Shown here: positions 22,140 through 33,770 of the stretch, piece after piece | Position numbering within the stretch: position 1 is the stretch's first letter | Layout: every line of letters starts with the position of its first letter | Origin: Brachionus rotundiformis | Lineage: Eukaryota; Rotifera; Eurotatoria; Ploima; Brachionidae | Assembly: GCA_016802295.1 (NCBI GenBank) | Contig: JAESIW010000200.1 | Span: 3,759,550 to 3,823,549, forward strand | Direction: 5' to 3' | Length of the DNA: 64,000 bases | The notes under the pieces: generated by a model | Database searches by the model: none | What the model saw: the letters and a program-made list of their open reading frames with translations, nothing else | What the model was told of the DNA's origin: nothing | Position numbers and translations under genes: made by a program

Positions 22140-23325
22140 ACTGATTCAAAAAATTAAATTTTATTGCTCGATCATTTTTAAATCTAAAACAAAAATTATT
22201 TTTTTTGCTCTTTGTTAAAGCTAATGAAATATTTATATTCTAATAATTACGAAATTTGCTGCGATAAGCCTTGGTTTTAAGGCGGCATCGCATTTATTTT
22301 ACATTAATGATATTAAATATTTTATATTATTTAAAATTAGCAAAATAATTATTTTAGTTTATTTTTTTATCAACAATGCTTTTACCAATTATTAAAGACA
22401 TATAATTTGTGAAAGTTTTACAAAAATCTATTAAAATTTGGAGCTATTTTCCTTATAAATGCGAAATAAAAGAATATAAATCAAAAAATCATATAAGATA
22501 AACTTTTATAAGGTCTAAAACTAAGCAATTATTGAATAATACAATTACTATCATCGACTTGTTTATTTTGTTAAAAAATTCTCAATTGTAAATTCTAAAA
22601 GACAACTCTTTTGAAATAAAAACATTCGGCCACACAATAATTTTAATTAAAAATTTAAATAAAATAAAATAAAATAAATTTTTTTCCAAATGCATAAAAT
22701 TCAAATTTAATAGATGAATTTTTTAATAGAAAATTTAGGTTGAGTGATCTGGGCTAAATGGGTTTATAAACAACCTTTTTAAAAACAATTATCTAACAAT
22801 AGAACTGTCTTTTTCTCAAATAAAAGTGCGACCAAATAGATTTCTCAACTTGGTAAAAATAAAGACGAAGAAATTAGAAAACGTTTTTTGTTTCTTTTAT
22901 AAATAATTCAAATACAATTTTGAAATTATAACCAGAAATTTGTATCAAAAATTACTATCTCTAATTTATTTTAAAGCCAGTTTGAATTGTTAAATTTTGC
23001 TTAATATTTTCTTCATTGGTTTCAATTAAAAATTTTTGCCATCTTGAATTTAATTAAGATTCATGTAAAAATAGCAGATAATATAAATTTTATCTAAAAT
23101 CTTTTTTTATCGATTTTTATTGTGCTTAGAAATTATAATTTAGTGTAACTTTGATTAAATTATGTAATTGAGATCTATACCTGTTCAGCAGATAGATTCA
23201 ATTTATAAATTACTTAAATAAATGCTAAAAAACTTGTATCAATTTCAAGGTTAATCAACAGGCTAGTGCTCTTGTAATAAATACCGATTAATATATGATT
23301 ACTTAAATAATAAAATAGATTTTAC
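22140..23325. other. Gene-free AT-rich spacer
   Basis: No frame, repeat or RNA gene could be supported. There is a short (AAATA)n-like tract near 22655-22680. Confidence 0.4.
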
Positions 23326-24240
23326 TAATTTTAGGCCCGATTTTGTTCATTATTTACTTAAACGATCTTTTGGATCCTATTAAAAGTCCAGACGACTTGA
23401 AAATATTGGGAGTTTTTACTAAGAATAAATTAGGATCGACTCAGCTTCAGAATGATCTCTTTAAATTAAGTAGCTGGACAACAAATTGATCTACCGAACT
23501 AAATGTATTAAAGTGTAAAACAATGTATATTGGTCGAAATAGGAATAAAACTGGATATATAGTTCCTATCTCAAATGGGGCAGTGGCTCTTAAAGAAACT
23601 GTTGAAGAGCAGGACATCGGTGTTCATCTGCGGCATCTAAAGCCAACAGAGTGTTAGGTCAAATCAGGGATGTTTGGACAAAGAAACTTTTACACTTTTA
23701 TTTCTGGACTTGCCAGGCCACATCTTGAATTCGCTGTAAGTATTTGGAACCCTTCAACGAAAGCAAGCATAAACATCATCGAAAGAGTCCAAAGAAGAGC
23801 GACAAAGCTAGTCCAATGTTTGAAGGAAAAGTCATACCAAAAAAGGTTATAGGCTTTGAACTTAATGAGCTTAAAAGATCGTAGAACAAGAGCTGATCTT
23901 ATTCAAATGTTTAAAATAGTCAACCGTCATGAGAACCTAATGAAAGGGGTAAACCTGGCTACAAGTATGAATTTGGACTTTAGAAGAAAACATAACACGA
24001 AACTAGAGAAACAAATTTGCAAACAAGCTACATCAAGATTTAACTTTCTGACCAACAGAGTAGTTTCAAAGTGGAATGCTTAATCGCAAAGTGTTGTTAG
24101 CTCAGAGACAGTAAATGGTTTCAAAGCGTGTATCGACGGAGAAGTGTTTGATATTCAACAAAGAAAGAAAGGAAAGACTGCCACAGCTCTTATAGAGCTA
24201 AATGCCGGAAGGCATTAGTATATATTGCTATACTGCAGTT
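23326..24240 (+). mobile_element. LINE remnant: 3' half of reverse transcriptase and C-terminus
   Basis: Interrupted frames read GPILFIIYLNDLLDP (with a frameshift), then LQNDLFKLSSWT, GLARPHLEFAVSIWNPSTKA, ERVQRRATKLVQ and RFNFLTNRVVSKWN. These are the order and motifs of CR1/L2/Jockey-like non-LTR retrotransposons. Premature stops at about 23492, 23656, 23850 and 24080 show it is inactive. The 3' end carries a compact hairpin AATGCCGGAAGGCATT (24201-24216, six pairs and a GGAA loop), probably the terminal structure recognised for retrotransposition. Confidence 0.82.
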
Positions 24241-24379
24241 TCATCACTACTACTAAATCAAAAATAAATTTTTAATATAATTATTTAAAAAAATAAAACA
24301 TTGAAATATTTAGATTAAGTTTTTTGAATTTTTTTCAAAATCTAATAAAATTAAATTAATATTATTAAAAATTAAATGC

Positions 24380-24870
24380 TAAAATGTTGTAAATTTCAAC
24401 AACATTCTCTTGATCACAAAGCAATTCATAAGCCTTGAGTAGAAAAATCCTAAAGTTTTTTTGCCATTTACTGATTATGATGTTGGTTCTTTCAGATTCT
24501 CACTGTTTTTTAAATTATGTTTCAAATTTCTTGAGTCATTCTTCTTTTAATTCTGCCTTAGATTTTCAGGAGAATTAAGAAAGTATAGTTTTTTATAAGC
24601 AAAAGATAGCATTCTATTTAGTATTCTATGTTGGAATGCATATAAGCTATACTTTTCTAAGATGTTATTAATATCATTAAAGTTATTTACATCAAATTTG
24701 AACCTAAACAATTTAAATATTGTCAATTAATAAATCTTGGCCAATTTAATTATTGCCTCTTTTGAGAAATAGCATAACAGAGTCGAACAATAATCAAAAT
24801 AAGGCAATATAAACGTCTTAAAACTGTCTTAAAATTTACATTTTGATCTTTTTTATAACCTAAAAGAGTT
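24380..24870 (-). mobile_element. Second LINE remnant, minus strand
   Basis: Minus-strand translation near 24860-24740 gives, across frameshifts, LPYFDYC and AISQKR/KLAKI-like sequence corresponding to the 'FDYCSTL' block just after the RT domain of non-LTR elements. Degenerate C-terminal sequence continues leftward. No open frame is left. Confidence 0.55.
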
Positions 24871-25004
24871 ATTTCACTGACAAATTTTATTTCATCTCTA
24901 CAAAGATTAATCATTTTGGGAATAACAGTATTTTTTAAAAACTATAATGAATCAATGATAATATTTTCCTAAATTTTATTTTTTTATTTTTGAACTTAGT
25001 CTAA

Positions 25005-25227
25005 TTAACACTAGAAGACCCGACGGGTTTTTTAGACCCATTTTTTTAAATTTCAAATCTCAATATCTTTTGAATGCAGAAACAGAATTTAATATTCAGT
25101 ATTTTATTTTATAGATTTATGGAGACTTTATTGAATATCAAAAAAAAATGTTGCTATTCTATGATAATTTTTTTAAAAATTAGTTTTTAAATTTTTGTCA
25201 TTTTTTGGTCGGGCTTTCTAGTGTTAA
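25005..25227. mobile_element. piggyBac-type MITE with TTAA duplication
   Basis: TTAA at 25005-25008 is followed by CACTAGAAGACCCGAC. The other end reads GTCGGGCTTTCTAGTG (up to 25223), followed by TTAA (25224-25227). The 16-base termini are inverted repeats with two mismatches, and the target duplication TTAA is diagnostic of the piggyBac superfamily. The 215-base interior is non-coding and would have to be mobilised by a transposase elsewhere. Confidence 0.82.
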
Positions 25228-25627
25228 ATATTGTATTTTGCTTTTGTACAACACTTTAAAACAGCTTTTACAATATTGATCAATACTGATGATAAAATAA
25301 ATTGATAAAAATTTAAAGTATTTTTGTTCAAAGATATAAATTTTGTAATTGATTAATTTTTATCTATTTTACTTTAAATTTTCGAAATTGAAAAGATCAA
25401 AATTTTTTTTTAATTGAATTAAAATAAAATATCAAAATAAATCAAATTTAAATATTTAACTAAAAAATAATTAATTTAGTTTTATTACATGAAAAAAAAA
25501 TCTTAAATAACAATGTACCATCTTGAGAAAGGATTGCCCAACCGGATAAAAATTAGTTGCGAAATTTTCATCTCATTAATTAAATTTGGGTATATTTAGA
25601 AACCAATTGACTATTAAAATTCGTAAA

Positions 25628-26176
25628 ATGGAATCATTTAAAAAGCAAAAGCAAAGCCAAAAATTAGGGCGAATAAAAAAGCGGCGCAAGCCTCATGCCA
25701 AAACCGGTTTAATATCATCTGCGGCTTATTTGGCAGAAAAATTGTTAAACAAAACAAGCGAAGAATTTGATGATACAAGAAGTGAAAAGCAACACTTGGA
25801 CACTTCTTTGGAAGTTATGAACCACAAAATAGACAAGACTGATGGTGCTTTTGACATGGGAAAATCTGTTTCAGCTACGACCAATTTGGCCGAATTAAAA
25901 GCAGGAAACGAAGACATCGGACTTAAAACATCTCTATTGTCCGCAAATGCTCATGCTGAATATGGTTTGAATAATTCAGTTGGCATTAATGCTTCTTTGG
26001 TAAGAGCAGAAGGACATTTTGGCCCAGTGACAGTTGGCACGGGCTTAAATTTAGACTGTTCAGCATCTGTGGGAATAAATGGAGTTGAAGCTTCTTTGTT
26101 CGGAACTGGAATATCAATTGGACCTAAAATTGCTGTTAAGACTCCATTTGCAGACTTTAAGGTCAACTTATTTTAG
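25628..26176 (+). CDS. Uncharacterised Gly/Ala/Ser-rich protein
   Basis: Intronless frame of 182 residues from ATG 25628 (the open frame extends slightly further upstream without an ATG). Residues 1-25 are highly basic (KKQKQSQKLGRIKKRRKPHA), resembling a nuclear or RNA-binding segment rather than a signal peptide. A central part of about 75 residues is charged. The last about 75 residues are small-residue-rich with alternating hydrophobic and polar positions: NAHAEYGLNNSVGINASLVR, GPVTVGTGLNLDCSASVGIN, GTGISIGPKIAVKTPFADFK. This alternating beta pattern, ending in a short Pro-Phe motif, resembles C-terminal modules of unknown function that I recall from various eukaryotic proteins. I cannot name the family. 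Confidence 0.65.
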   Translation: MESFKKQKQSQKLGRIKKRRKPHAKTGLISSAAYLAEKLLNKTSEEFDDTRSEKQHLDTSLEVMNHKIDKTDGAFDMGKSVSATTNLAELKAGNEDIGLKTSLLSANAHAEYGLNNSVGINASLVRAEGHFGPVTVGTGLNLDCSASVGINGVEASLFGTGISIGPKIAVKTPFADFKVNLF

Positions 26177-26710
26177 ACCAAATAATAGCCAAACAAAAAA
26201 TCAAATAAAAATTTTATAAAATATTTTATTTTTGATTAAATTTAAAATAAAAACTGATAAATTCCCATAATATTTTAAGCATTAATGTTAAGTTAAGCTT
26301 GCATTAAAAAATTTAGAATTGAATTTAACTTAAAATTTTTCCTATATAAAATTTCCTCATTTAAAGTTATGGTTCTTAAAAAGAATATGCTAAGTTTCAT
26401 TTGCTTTAGCTTAACTAGTTCAAAAATTCTCTTCATATTCAAATATTAATTAAAAGACTGTTTTAATGCTACTTATAAAATCAAAAACTATTTGAATTGC
26501 AGTATCGTTAGTAACATTAAAAATTTACAATTGCATTTATTCACGTGTATTTCAAATGGTAATGGAGAGAGTTTTGCTTTTCAGCTAAATTTGAATTAAA
26601 AATTTTTTCTTATAAATCATTTAGAAACTATTTTAGTTGACCCTTTATTTTTTTCTAATTTTTTTTAAACTAAAATAGATTTGAATACTCTGAGAAAATT
26701 TTATTAAAAG
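26177..26710. other. Spacer upstream of CCT8
   Basis: AT-rich 530-base spacer holding the 3' end of the preceding gene and the presumed CCT8 promoter. No specific motif could be assigned. Confidence 0.35.
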
Positions 26711-28713
26711 ATGGCCTTACATGTACCAAAAGCCCCAGGATTCCAATCCATGTTGAAAGAAGGAGCCAGGGTATTTTAATTGGTTTGAAATTTGGTAAAA
26801 TTTTCAACTCGAACATATTTAGTTCTACTCTGGCGTTGATGAAGTAGCTCTCAAGAACATCGAAGCTTGCAAAGAGCTCGCCGAAACCACCAAATCAGCT
26901 TATGGACCAAATGGCATGAACAAGATGGTTATTAATCACATTGAGAAGCTATTTGTCACCAATGACGCAGCCACAATGATGCGAGAGGTCGAGGTTCAGC
27001 ACCCAGCTGCCAAACTAGTGCTCATGGCCTCTGACATGCAGGAAAAAGAGGTCGGCGATGGAACCAATTTTGTGCTTATCTTTGCCGGACAGCTTTTGCA
27101 AAATGCTGCTGATTTGCTTAACATGGTAGCTTAAATCTAGTTATATCCAAAAACAAAGTATCAAATTAATTAAATTAAAGGGTCTGTCGCCTGTGGAAAT
27201 AATAGATGGTTATAATCTAGCTTTGGCCAGAGCTCAAGAGATATTGCCAAGTAAAATTCATTATTAAAAAAAGTAGGATCTCATTTTGAATAATTGAAGA
27301 ACTTGTGTGTGCCGAAGTTAAGGACTTGCACAACAAAGATTTGGTCAAAAAGGCTTTAAAGAGTTGTTTTTCCAGCAAACAATTAGGAAATGAGGAGTTT
27401 TTGTCCGAATTGGTCGGAGATGCATGCAGTAATTATTATCTTTTATAAATTTTTTCTGACTTTAAATCAAATTTTTTAATTTAAGTGAGAACTTTAAAAG
27501 ATAATCAAACATTTAATGTTGACAATGTTCGAGTATGCAAAATTTTGGGCTCTGGAATCCAAAATTCTACAGTGATGCAAGGCATGGTTCTGAAACGCGA
27601 AGTAGAAGGAACAATTTGGAGAGCTCAAAAGCCCAAAATTGCCTTGTACAGCTGTCCAATTGACATTACGGCCACAGAAACCAAAGGAACTGTTCTGATC
27701 AAAAATGCCGAGGAACTAAAAAGCTTTAGCCGCGGCGAAGAGGAATTATTAGAGAAACAAGTAAAGGCAATTTGTGACTCTGGTGTAAAGGTGGTAATTT
27801 GTGGAGGCAAAGTTGGTGAGATGGCATTGCACTTTTTGAACAAATACGAAATAATGGCGGTCAGAGTGTTGTCCAAATTTGACTTGAGACGCGTCGCTAA
27901 AACAGTAAATGGAACTGTTTTGGCCAAAGTTGTTCCACCAAGTCCGGAAGAAATGGGATATTGCGATAGTGTGTATGTCGATGAAGTCGGTGATGTACCT
28001 GTCATTTTGTTCAAACAGGACAAAGAAGAAGGTGCCATTTCCACTGTGGTTGTGCGTGGATCGACAGACAACATTATGGATGATATTGAGCGATCAATTG
28101 ATGATGGTGTAAATAATTTTAAAGGATTGACCAAGGTAATTTTGGCTAAAAAGGTAAAAAAATAAGTCATAAATTTGAGTAGGAAGGAAGGCTTTTGCCA
28201 GGCGCAGGAGCTACTGAAATGGAGCTTGCCAAGCAACTTTCTTCAATTTCGGAGGTAATTATTCCAATTATTCCAAACAATTTATTAAAGCTGAATTTTA
28301 AATTAGACTTATCCCGGTTTGGAACAATATGCCATCAAAAAATTTGCCGAGGCATTTGAGGTCATTCCAAAAACCTTGGCCGAGAATTCAGGCAGAAAGG
28401 TAAAACAAAAATTTATAATGAGAATTTTAAATTTATTAAAGCTAAATTTTTACAGAGTACCGAAATTTTGTCTCAGCTGTATGCGGCTCATCAACAAAAC
28501 AAGGCTAATTACGGATTTAACATTGAAGAAGATTGTGATGTAATTGATGTGAACGAAAAAGGCATCTATGATTTATACTTGACCAAATACTGGGGTATTA
28601 CCTATGCCACTAAAGCTGCTGTATCTGTTTTGTATGTTGATAAAATTATCATGGCCAAACCAGCAGGTGGACCCAAGCCCAAAGAGAATAAAGACTGGGA
28701 CAATGATGATTAG
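26711..28713 (+). CDS. CCT8: T-complex protein 1 subunit theta (CCT8)
   Basis: Eight exons with consistent phases: 26711-26770, 26823-27125, 27181-27250, 27300-27428, 27486-28135, 28183-28254, 28307-28399 and 28456-28713. They give 544 residues (human 548). Introns are 47-57 bases. Family motifs: MALHVPKAPGFQSMLKEGAR, YGPNGMNKMVINH, VTNDAATMMREVEVQHPAAK, EVGDGTNFVLIFAG (the ATP-site GDGT), GGKVGEMALHF, MGYCDSVYVDEVGDV, DGAIST-like EEGAISTVVVRGSTDNIMDD, and the theta-type C-terminus IIMAKPAGGPKPKENKDWDN. CCT8 is one of eight subunits of the cytosolic chaperonin that folds actin and tubulin. It is complete and apparently functional. Confidence 0.97.
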
Positions 28714-29035
28714 ATTATTAGTCCATAAATTAAATTTTTAAAAGTTTAATTATTTTATCAAATTACTCAAAAGATCAAGATACATTTAAATTTATTTTTT
28801 AATTATTTAAGCAAAAATAAAGCTTTTTCGTGCCGTTTTTTAAAATTTTTAAAATAAAGCTTAATTTTAAATTATTCAACACTTAATTGCTCAAAATTTT
28901 AGAAATATTGACAATATAAATATTTAAAAAAACAAATTAATTACATAAAAATAATATTTGTTTTATTTTTTAGAGTTAAATAACTCTCGTTCAGCCTAAG
29001 ATTATTCACAATTTCTTCTAGATTAAAAAAAAAGC

Positions 29036-30552
29036 ATGATCTTTCACAGATATTTGTTGATTACGTTTATTTTCTATGGACCTTTGTTGAGTAAACAAAA
29101 TATAAACATGATAAATTTAATCTAATTATTTAAAAAAGCAAATGGAAGTATTTGTGAACATGATAGGCCATGTGGAGACGATCCATGTATTTGGATCGGT
29201 GCATGGTCTTCCTTTGTTTGCAAATGTTACTCTGGAAAGTTAAGTCTGAACGAGTCATGCCTTAAAAATACTTGTAAATCAAATCCTTGCCAAAATGGCG
29301 GAACTTGCTTGATAAGAAATCTTGAGAGTGAAATTTGCCAATGTCCAAAAGAGTACGGTGGTATTTTTTGCCAAAAAAAGATTGTTCCTGGTAAGCTAAC
29401 ATTCAATTAAAAACTAATATAATTGAAAAAAATAAGTCAATGTGTGCCAGCTAATTTCAAATCCGTGTTTGAATGGAGGTTGTTTTATTATCAAAAAAAT
29501 TAAATCAAGGCTTTTTTAAAAACAAAATTTAAAGGAATTTGTACTAATTTAGCATTTAGTTATATGTGTACTTGTTTGCCCGGTTTTACAGGTTCTAAAT
29601 GTGAAATTCTGATGCGTAACTAGCCAAATTTTTATCTAAGTTTTAATATTTTTAAAATATTCCTTTTCCAAATTAAAAAAAATTTAACCAAAGTTTGTGA
29701 TCCGAGATTTTGCGTCAATGGTAAATGTGTCGAGAAGCAAGGTATTTTAAAATGTGAATGTGACCCTGGATGGACCGGGCCGCTGTGTAATGATTTCGAA
29801 GGTAACTTAGGCCAAAAAAAAAGCATTTATTTATGGTGAAAAATTAAGTCCAAAGCTGTGACTACAATAATCATTCATGTAAGAATGGAGCAACATGTAA
29901 AAATATAGAAAACCAGAAGTTTAATTTTAAGTGTTTATGCCGTTCTGGATACACTGGAATTTATTGTGACTATAAGCTTGGTTGGTTTATTTTTCTGAAT
30001 TTATTTTTAAAAAAATGCCAATTTTATCTAATTATTATTTGAATTTTAAGTTTATCAATTTTTAATTAATTTTATTCAATCTTTACTAAATTTAATTATA
30101 AGCATTTAATTTAAACTCTCAATCAAGGATCTAAATGTTCTGCTATAAATTGTAACAATGGTTTATGCTTTGAAAATTCAAATGGACCTTTCTGTAAATG
30201 TACATGGACATGTTTAAAGATTTAAATTTTATAAAGATTAAATATTTTGATACTAGGTCTGCCGGGATGGATTGGAGTCAACTGCGACGTACCAAACAAT
30301 TCAAGTAAAGTTTTAGCTAAATATTTACAAGACTGTGGCTCAGATGAGTCATGCTTCAATGGTGGAAAGTGCTATGACGGTAAATGTAGGTGTCGAATTT
30401 TTTTTACAGGTCGACACTGTGAAAAATTAAAGACCCAATTATGTCCATTCAATTTTTGCATGAATGGTGGAACCTGCTCCAGGATACTTAATCGAGTATT
30501 TTGTTCATGTAAACCAAATTATTCAGGAAATTACTGCGAATTTTCTAAATAA
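29036..30552 (+). CDS. Secreted protein of tandem EGF-like modules
   Basis: Eight exons (29036-29090, 29139-29390, 29437-29478, 29535-29615, 29694-29801, 29849-29980, 30128-30199, 30257-30552) give 345 residues. Exon 1 encodes a signal peptide (FHRYLLITFIFYGPLL). The remainder is about seven EGF-like modules: a degenerate first one, then patterns such as CKSNPCQNGGTC, CTCLPGFTGSKC, CECDPGWTGPLC, CLCRSGYTGIYC, CKCLPGWIGVNC, CRCRIFFTGRHC and CSCKPNYSGNYC. All seven introns are in phase 1, the usual arrangement for shuffled EGF exons. There is no transmembrane segment or GPI signal, so it is probably a secreted or matrix protein. No lectin, laminin or DSL module was found to allow a specific name. 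For exon 7 I chose the donor at AAAT|GTACAT because it restores a canonical CxCxxGW module. Confidence 0.85.
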
Positions 30553-30627
30553 GTCAAAAATTTATTTCAATAAAAAATTCTTAATAAATTATATTTAAGT
30601 TGGTTCATTTAAAATTTAAAACTCGAT

Positions 30628-31924
30628 TTACTCCAGGCCCATGATCCAATTGATGCCTTGGACCGATATTATAATCACCGGTTGCCAAGCAACCAAGTAT
30701 CTAATCCAATCCAGAAAATTTCCGTACAGCATGTGAGGCTTTTCCCATCTAAAAAGCATAATTAAACCACTGGTTAAATTTTTTTTTGAATGCTAAACAT
30801 ACGGATTCTCGAAAAGCCTTTTTAAATCAACTTTTTCTTTGCAGTATGGACATGTTTGTTTTTTTCCAACTATGCACCATCCTCTGATACAAAACTCGTG
30901 AAAGCTTTTTTTAATTAAATTATTTTTTGTCTTAATTTTTCTAAAAATTAATTACATATGTCCACAAGGAAGAGAAAAAGTACTCTCTATCAATGCTTCA
31001 TCATTGTTGAGTACCATGATCGGATTAGTGCAAATAGCGCATGTATTTGTTTCCAAAGACCTCTGAGGCATCCCAGTCTCTGTATAATACTAATAAATTG
31101 TTGTTTATTTCTAATTATATTAATTTAGCCAGAAAAAATTACTCCTATTTTGGCTGCCATTAGGTCGCTGCATATTTCGGCAATGTCCCGACTAAGTACT
31201 CCATAATAGACTCCATAAAACATGACCATGACTGATGCATCAAGAGCTGCCTTTATAATTCTCAAATTTCTTCTAATAGGTTTATTTTTCACAAATACTT
31301 ACGGTAGGAGAAATAAAAAAGAGAAAATTGATTCCGAAAAAAGTGAGCATTAGACAAATGTAGCCTGCTATTCCGAGAATATAGGTAACTTTGTGAACTA
31401 GAAGAAACCATTTGTAAAATAGTCTTGGAGTTGATTTTTCTAGCGGTGAACGACTAGCTCTAGTAGCTATTAAACCGGTTATTGCTGAAAATATAAACCA
31501 GATTATAATAAAGCGAATATTGCCCAGTTTAAATGATATTATTTGAGGTATTGCCCACATTCCGATCATGGTCACAAACTTGAATAAACTATTTTTAATA
31601 AAAATATAAAGATTTTTTTAAAATTTTGTTTAATTTTTAAGATTTTTAATGAATAAAATGTTAACTATTTAATTCGGTGAATTTGAAGAGACTTACTTGG
31701 AAAGACTTGGAATGCTTATTTTTCCAAATTACAAGCAAAATTTGAGATACTATTAAGGAAAGCAAAAGAATGAAAACCATTTCCGCATGCATGGCCTCGT
31801 GGCCTTTGTGCTTTTCGTGCATTGCTTCATGGCGAAGACGGTGTCGTTCCTCGGGACTGAGCTTAGACAAATCATAGCTGATATTTTTTACTATAATGGT
31901 TCCTGTTTGGATATCTTCATCCAT
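30628..31924 (-). CDS. RNF121: RNF121/RNF175-type E3 ubiquitin ligase
   Basis: Six exons on the minus strand (31697-31924, 31303-31578, 31143-31250, 30956-31089, 30803-30904, 30628-30748) give 322 residues (human RNF121: 327). The N-terminus has LSPEERHRLRHEAMHEKHKG and HEAMHAEM, then several transmembrane helices including the conserved TPRLFYKWFLLVHK and FYGVYYGVLSRDIAEIC. The RING is near the C-terminus: CAICTNPI, LPCGHIFHEFCIRGWCIVGK, KQTCPYCKEKVDLKRLF. The tail WQPVII, GINWIMGLE matches the family exactly. RNF121 is an ER/Golgi membrane ligase implicated in protein quality control and channel trafficking. It is convergent with the EGF gene, with stops 75 bases apart. Confidence 0.97.
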
Positions 31925-32479
31925 TTCTAGCTTTAATTAATAAAATATAATTTGGTGTCGTGTCGAGTTTATCTTTTATTCATAGAGTTTCATTATAAAT
32001 GGATTGCTTTACTAATTTGGCTTGCAAATTATTAGAAAAGTGTTACAGAATATGATGAATAAAAAATTTTAAATTATTTTTAATTGAAAAGTAAGTTTTC
32101 GCATATACTAAAAATTTGATTTTCAAAACTAAATATTATTTAGTTCTAATCTTATTTGTGAAAAAATTCAAAATACTATAAATTAGCTCAAATTGAAAGT
32201 TCCTTCTCTCATTTTAATGTGTTTTTTCATCGTAACTTAAGATAACAAAAAAAAAATTTTTTAATATTTTATGAAAGAATAATTTCTTCACTTTTTTATC
32301 ATTTAAAAGATTTAAATTTTTAAAAATAAATAAAGAGTCTTCTTATCTAGATCTTGTTAAAATTGAACCAGATAACTTTTATCTCATTTTTAAAAAGGGA
32401 TTTTTAAACATAAATTTTATGTAAATCAGCAAATTTACTTATTCTAAAATTTAACAAATAAACATTAACTAAACAACAA

Positions 32480-32915
32480 CGAAACGAATATGTATGACGA
32501 TAAAACAAAAAATTTGACCATCGATTTGTTTAGATGGTTCCATTCAAGTTTAAGTTTTGTTCTAGCAACAGATAATTTAAAAGGTGTGGTCAATCTGGAA
32601 AAGTAAATTATCATTTTTGAAATTTAGTGATATGAATGAATAATTTTATATGTATTCAATTCATGATAATATCAAAATTTAATTTATTAGAAGCAAATTA
32701 AAAATTTTTGAAATCTTAAAATAAAAACTTGATTAATAATAACAATTTACGAAATTACTTGAAATAGTTTCTATTTAACTCAAGTCGAGACTTGAAATTT
32801 TGGAAAAAAAATCATTACTATTTTTTTAAATTTAAGGAATATCATTTTAATCAAATAAATTAGGAGAGTTTCCTTTTCTCTAATTGTTGAGCTACTGACG
32901 AAGCAGAATTTACAT
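32480..32915 (+). repeat. Dispersed repeat, copy A (inverted partner at 39495-39850)
   Basis: Shares with the reverse complement of 39495-39850: GATAAAACAAAAAATTTGAC, GGTCAATCTGGAAAAGTAAA, TATTTAACTCAAGTCGAGA and a TTTTCTCTAATTG block, in the same order. It is non-coding, and one copy has internal insertions relative to the other. The pair lies in opposite orientation on either side of the TAZ2-KIX gene. Confidence 0.75.
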
Positions 32916-33588
32916 TGGAATATAAAAATAAAAGGTGAGTCAAAATAATAATGAGCTGCTTATCTTGATACTTATTAAATATTTTCATTTCAACACTTTA
33001 TTAATTTAATAAATGTGATTAATATAATTATTTTAAAAAAGGGATATTTGGATGTATATTTAAAAAATATCAAATTCAATTGTTTTTTTTTATTGTAAAA
33101 AAATATAATATTTAATTTTAAGTTATATAATATTTATATTATATTTGGTACTTTTTCTATTCTTTACATTTACTAGGATCATAAATTAAGCATTAATAAT
33201 AAACTCAGAAAAATTATGGAATTTTTTGTTCTATAAAAACTTAAATATTTAAAAAATTGATTAATTTCTATTAATTTTCTAGTCAGAAATTAAAAACAGT
33301 TTAGTTATGAACTCTAATTAACATGAATTTTTTAATTAAGGATATGTTTCTCATTTAATCTTTCTTTCGAGAAAATTTACAAAGAGAATTTTTACAGACA
33401 GAAAGACATGTGTCAGGTATTTTCCATTCAAGTTCAGCTAATCAACCTTTGAATCTTCTAATTTTACCAAGAGAGCTTTTTGAAGCGTTTGTTTAGATCA
33501 ATCTTTTTTATATCGGCAGCCTAAGTAATTTTAGCTTGTAAGAGATATCTTCAATTTTTCGTACTTATTTCGTCTTAGGTCCTTATAA

Positions 33589-33770
33589 TACCGTATTCCC
33601 TTGCAAATAAGTGCCCCTATCAGACCCCCTTTTTAAAAGCTGATCAAAAATGGCTTTGTTCTATCTATGTTGCTTTTTTATAAAGCATACTTAGATCTTA
33701 ATAAAATATCTAATTTGAAGACAATTTTCTACCATTTAAGAGCTTTAATTCATCAATAAATACATTTTTA
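33589..33770 (+). mobile_element. MITE family 1, copy 2 (5' terminus and interior)
   Basis: Begins TACCGTATTCCCTTGCAAAT, the inverted form of the 3' end of the copy at 3597-3760. It then carries the shared interior TTCTATCTATGTTGC and AAAGCATACTTAGATCTT. The 3' terminus seems lost. It provides the evidence that both ends of the family are inverted repeats. Confidence 0.6.

Noticed and set aside
33463..33474. TTTTACCAAGAG resembling the end of the rotifer spliced leader
   Set aside because: It matches only about ten bases, no GT donor follows, and there is no Sm site or snRNA-like structure.
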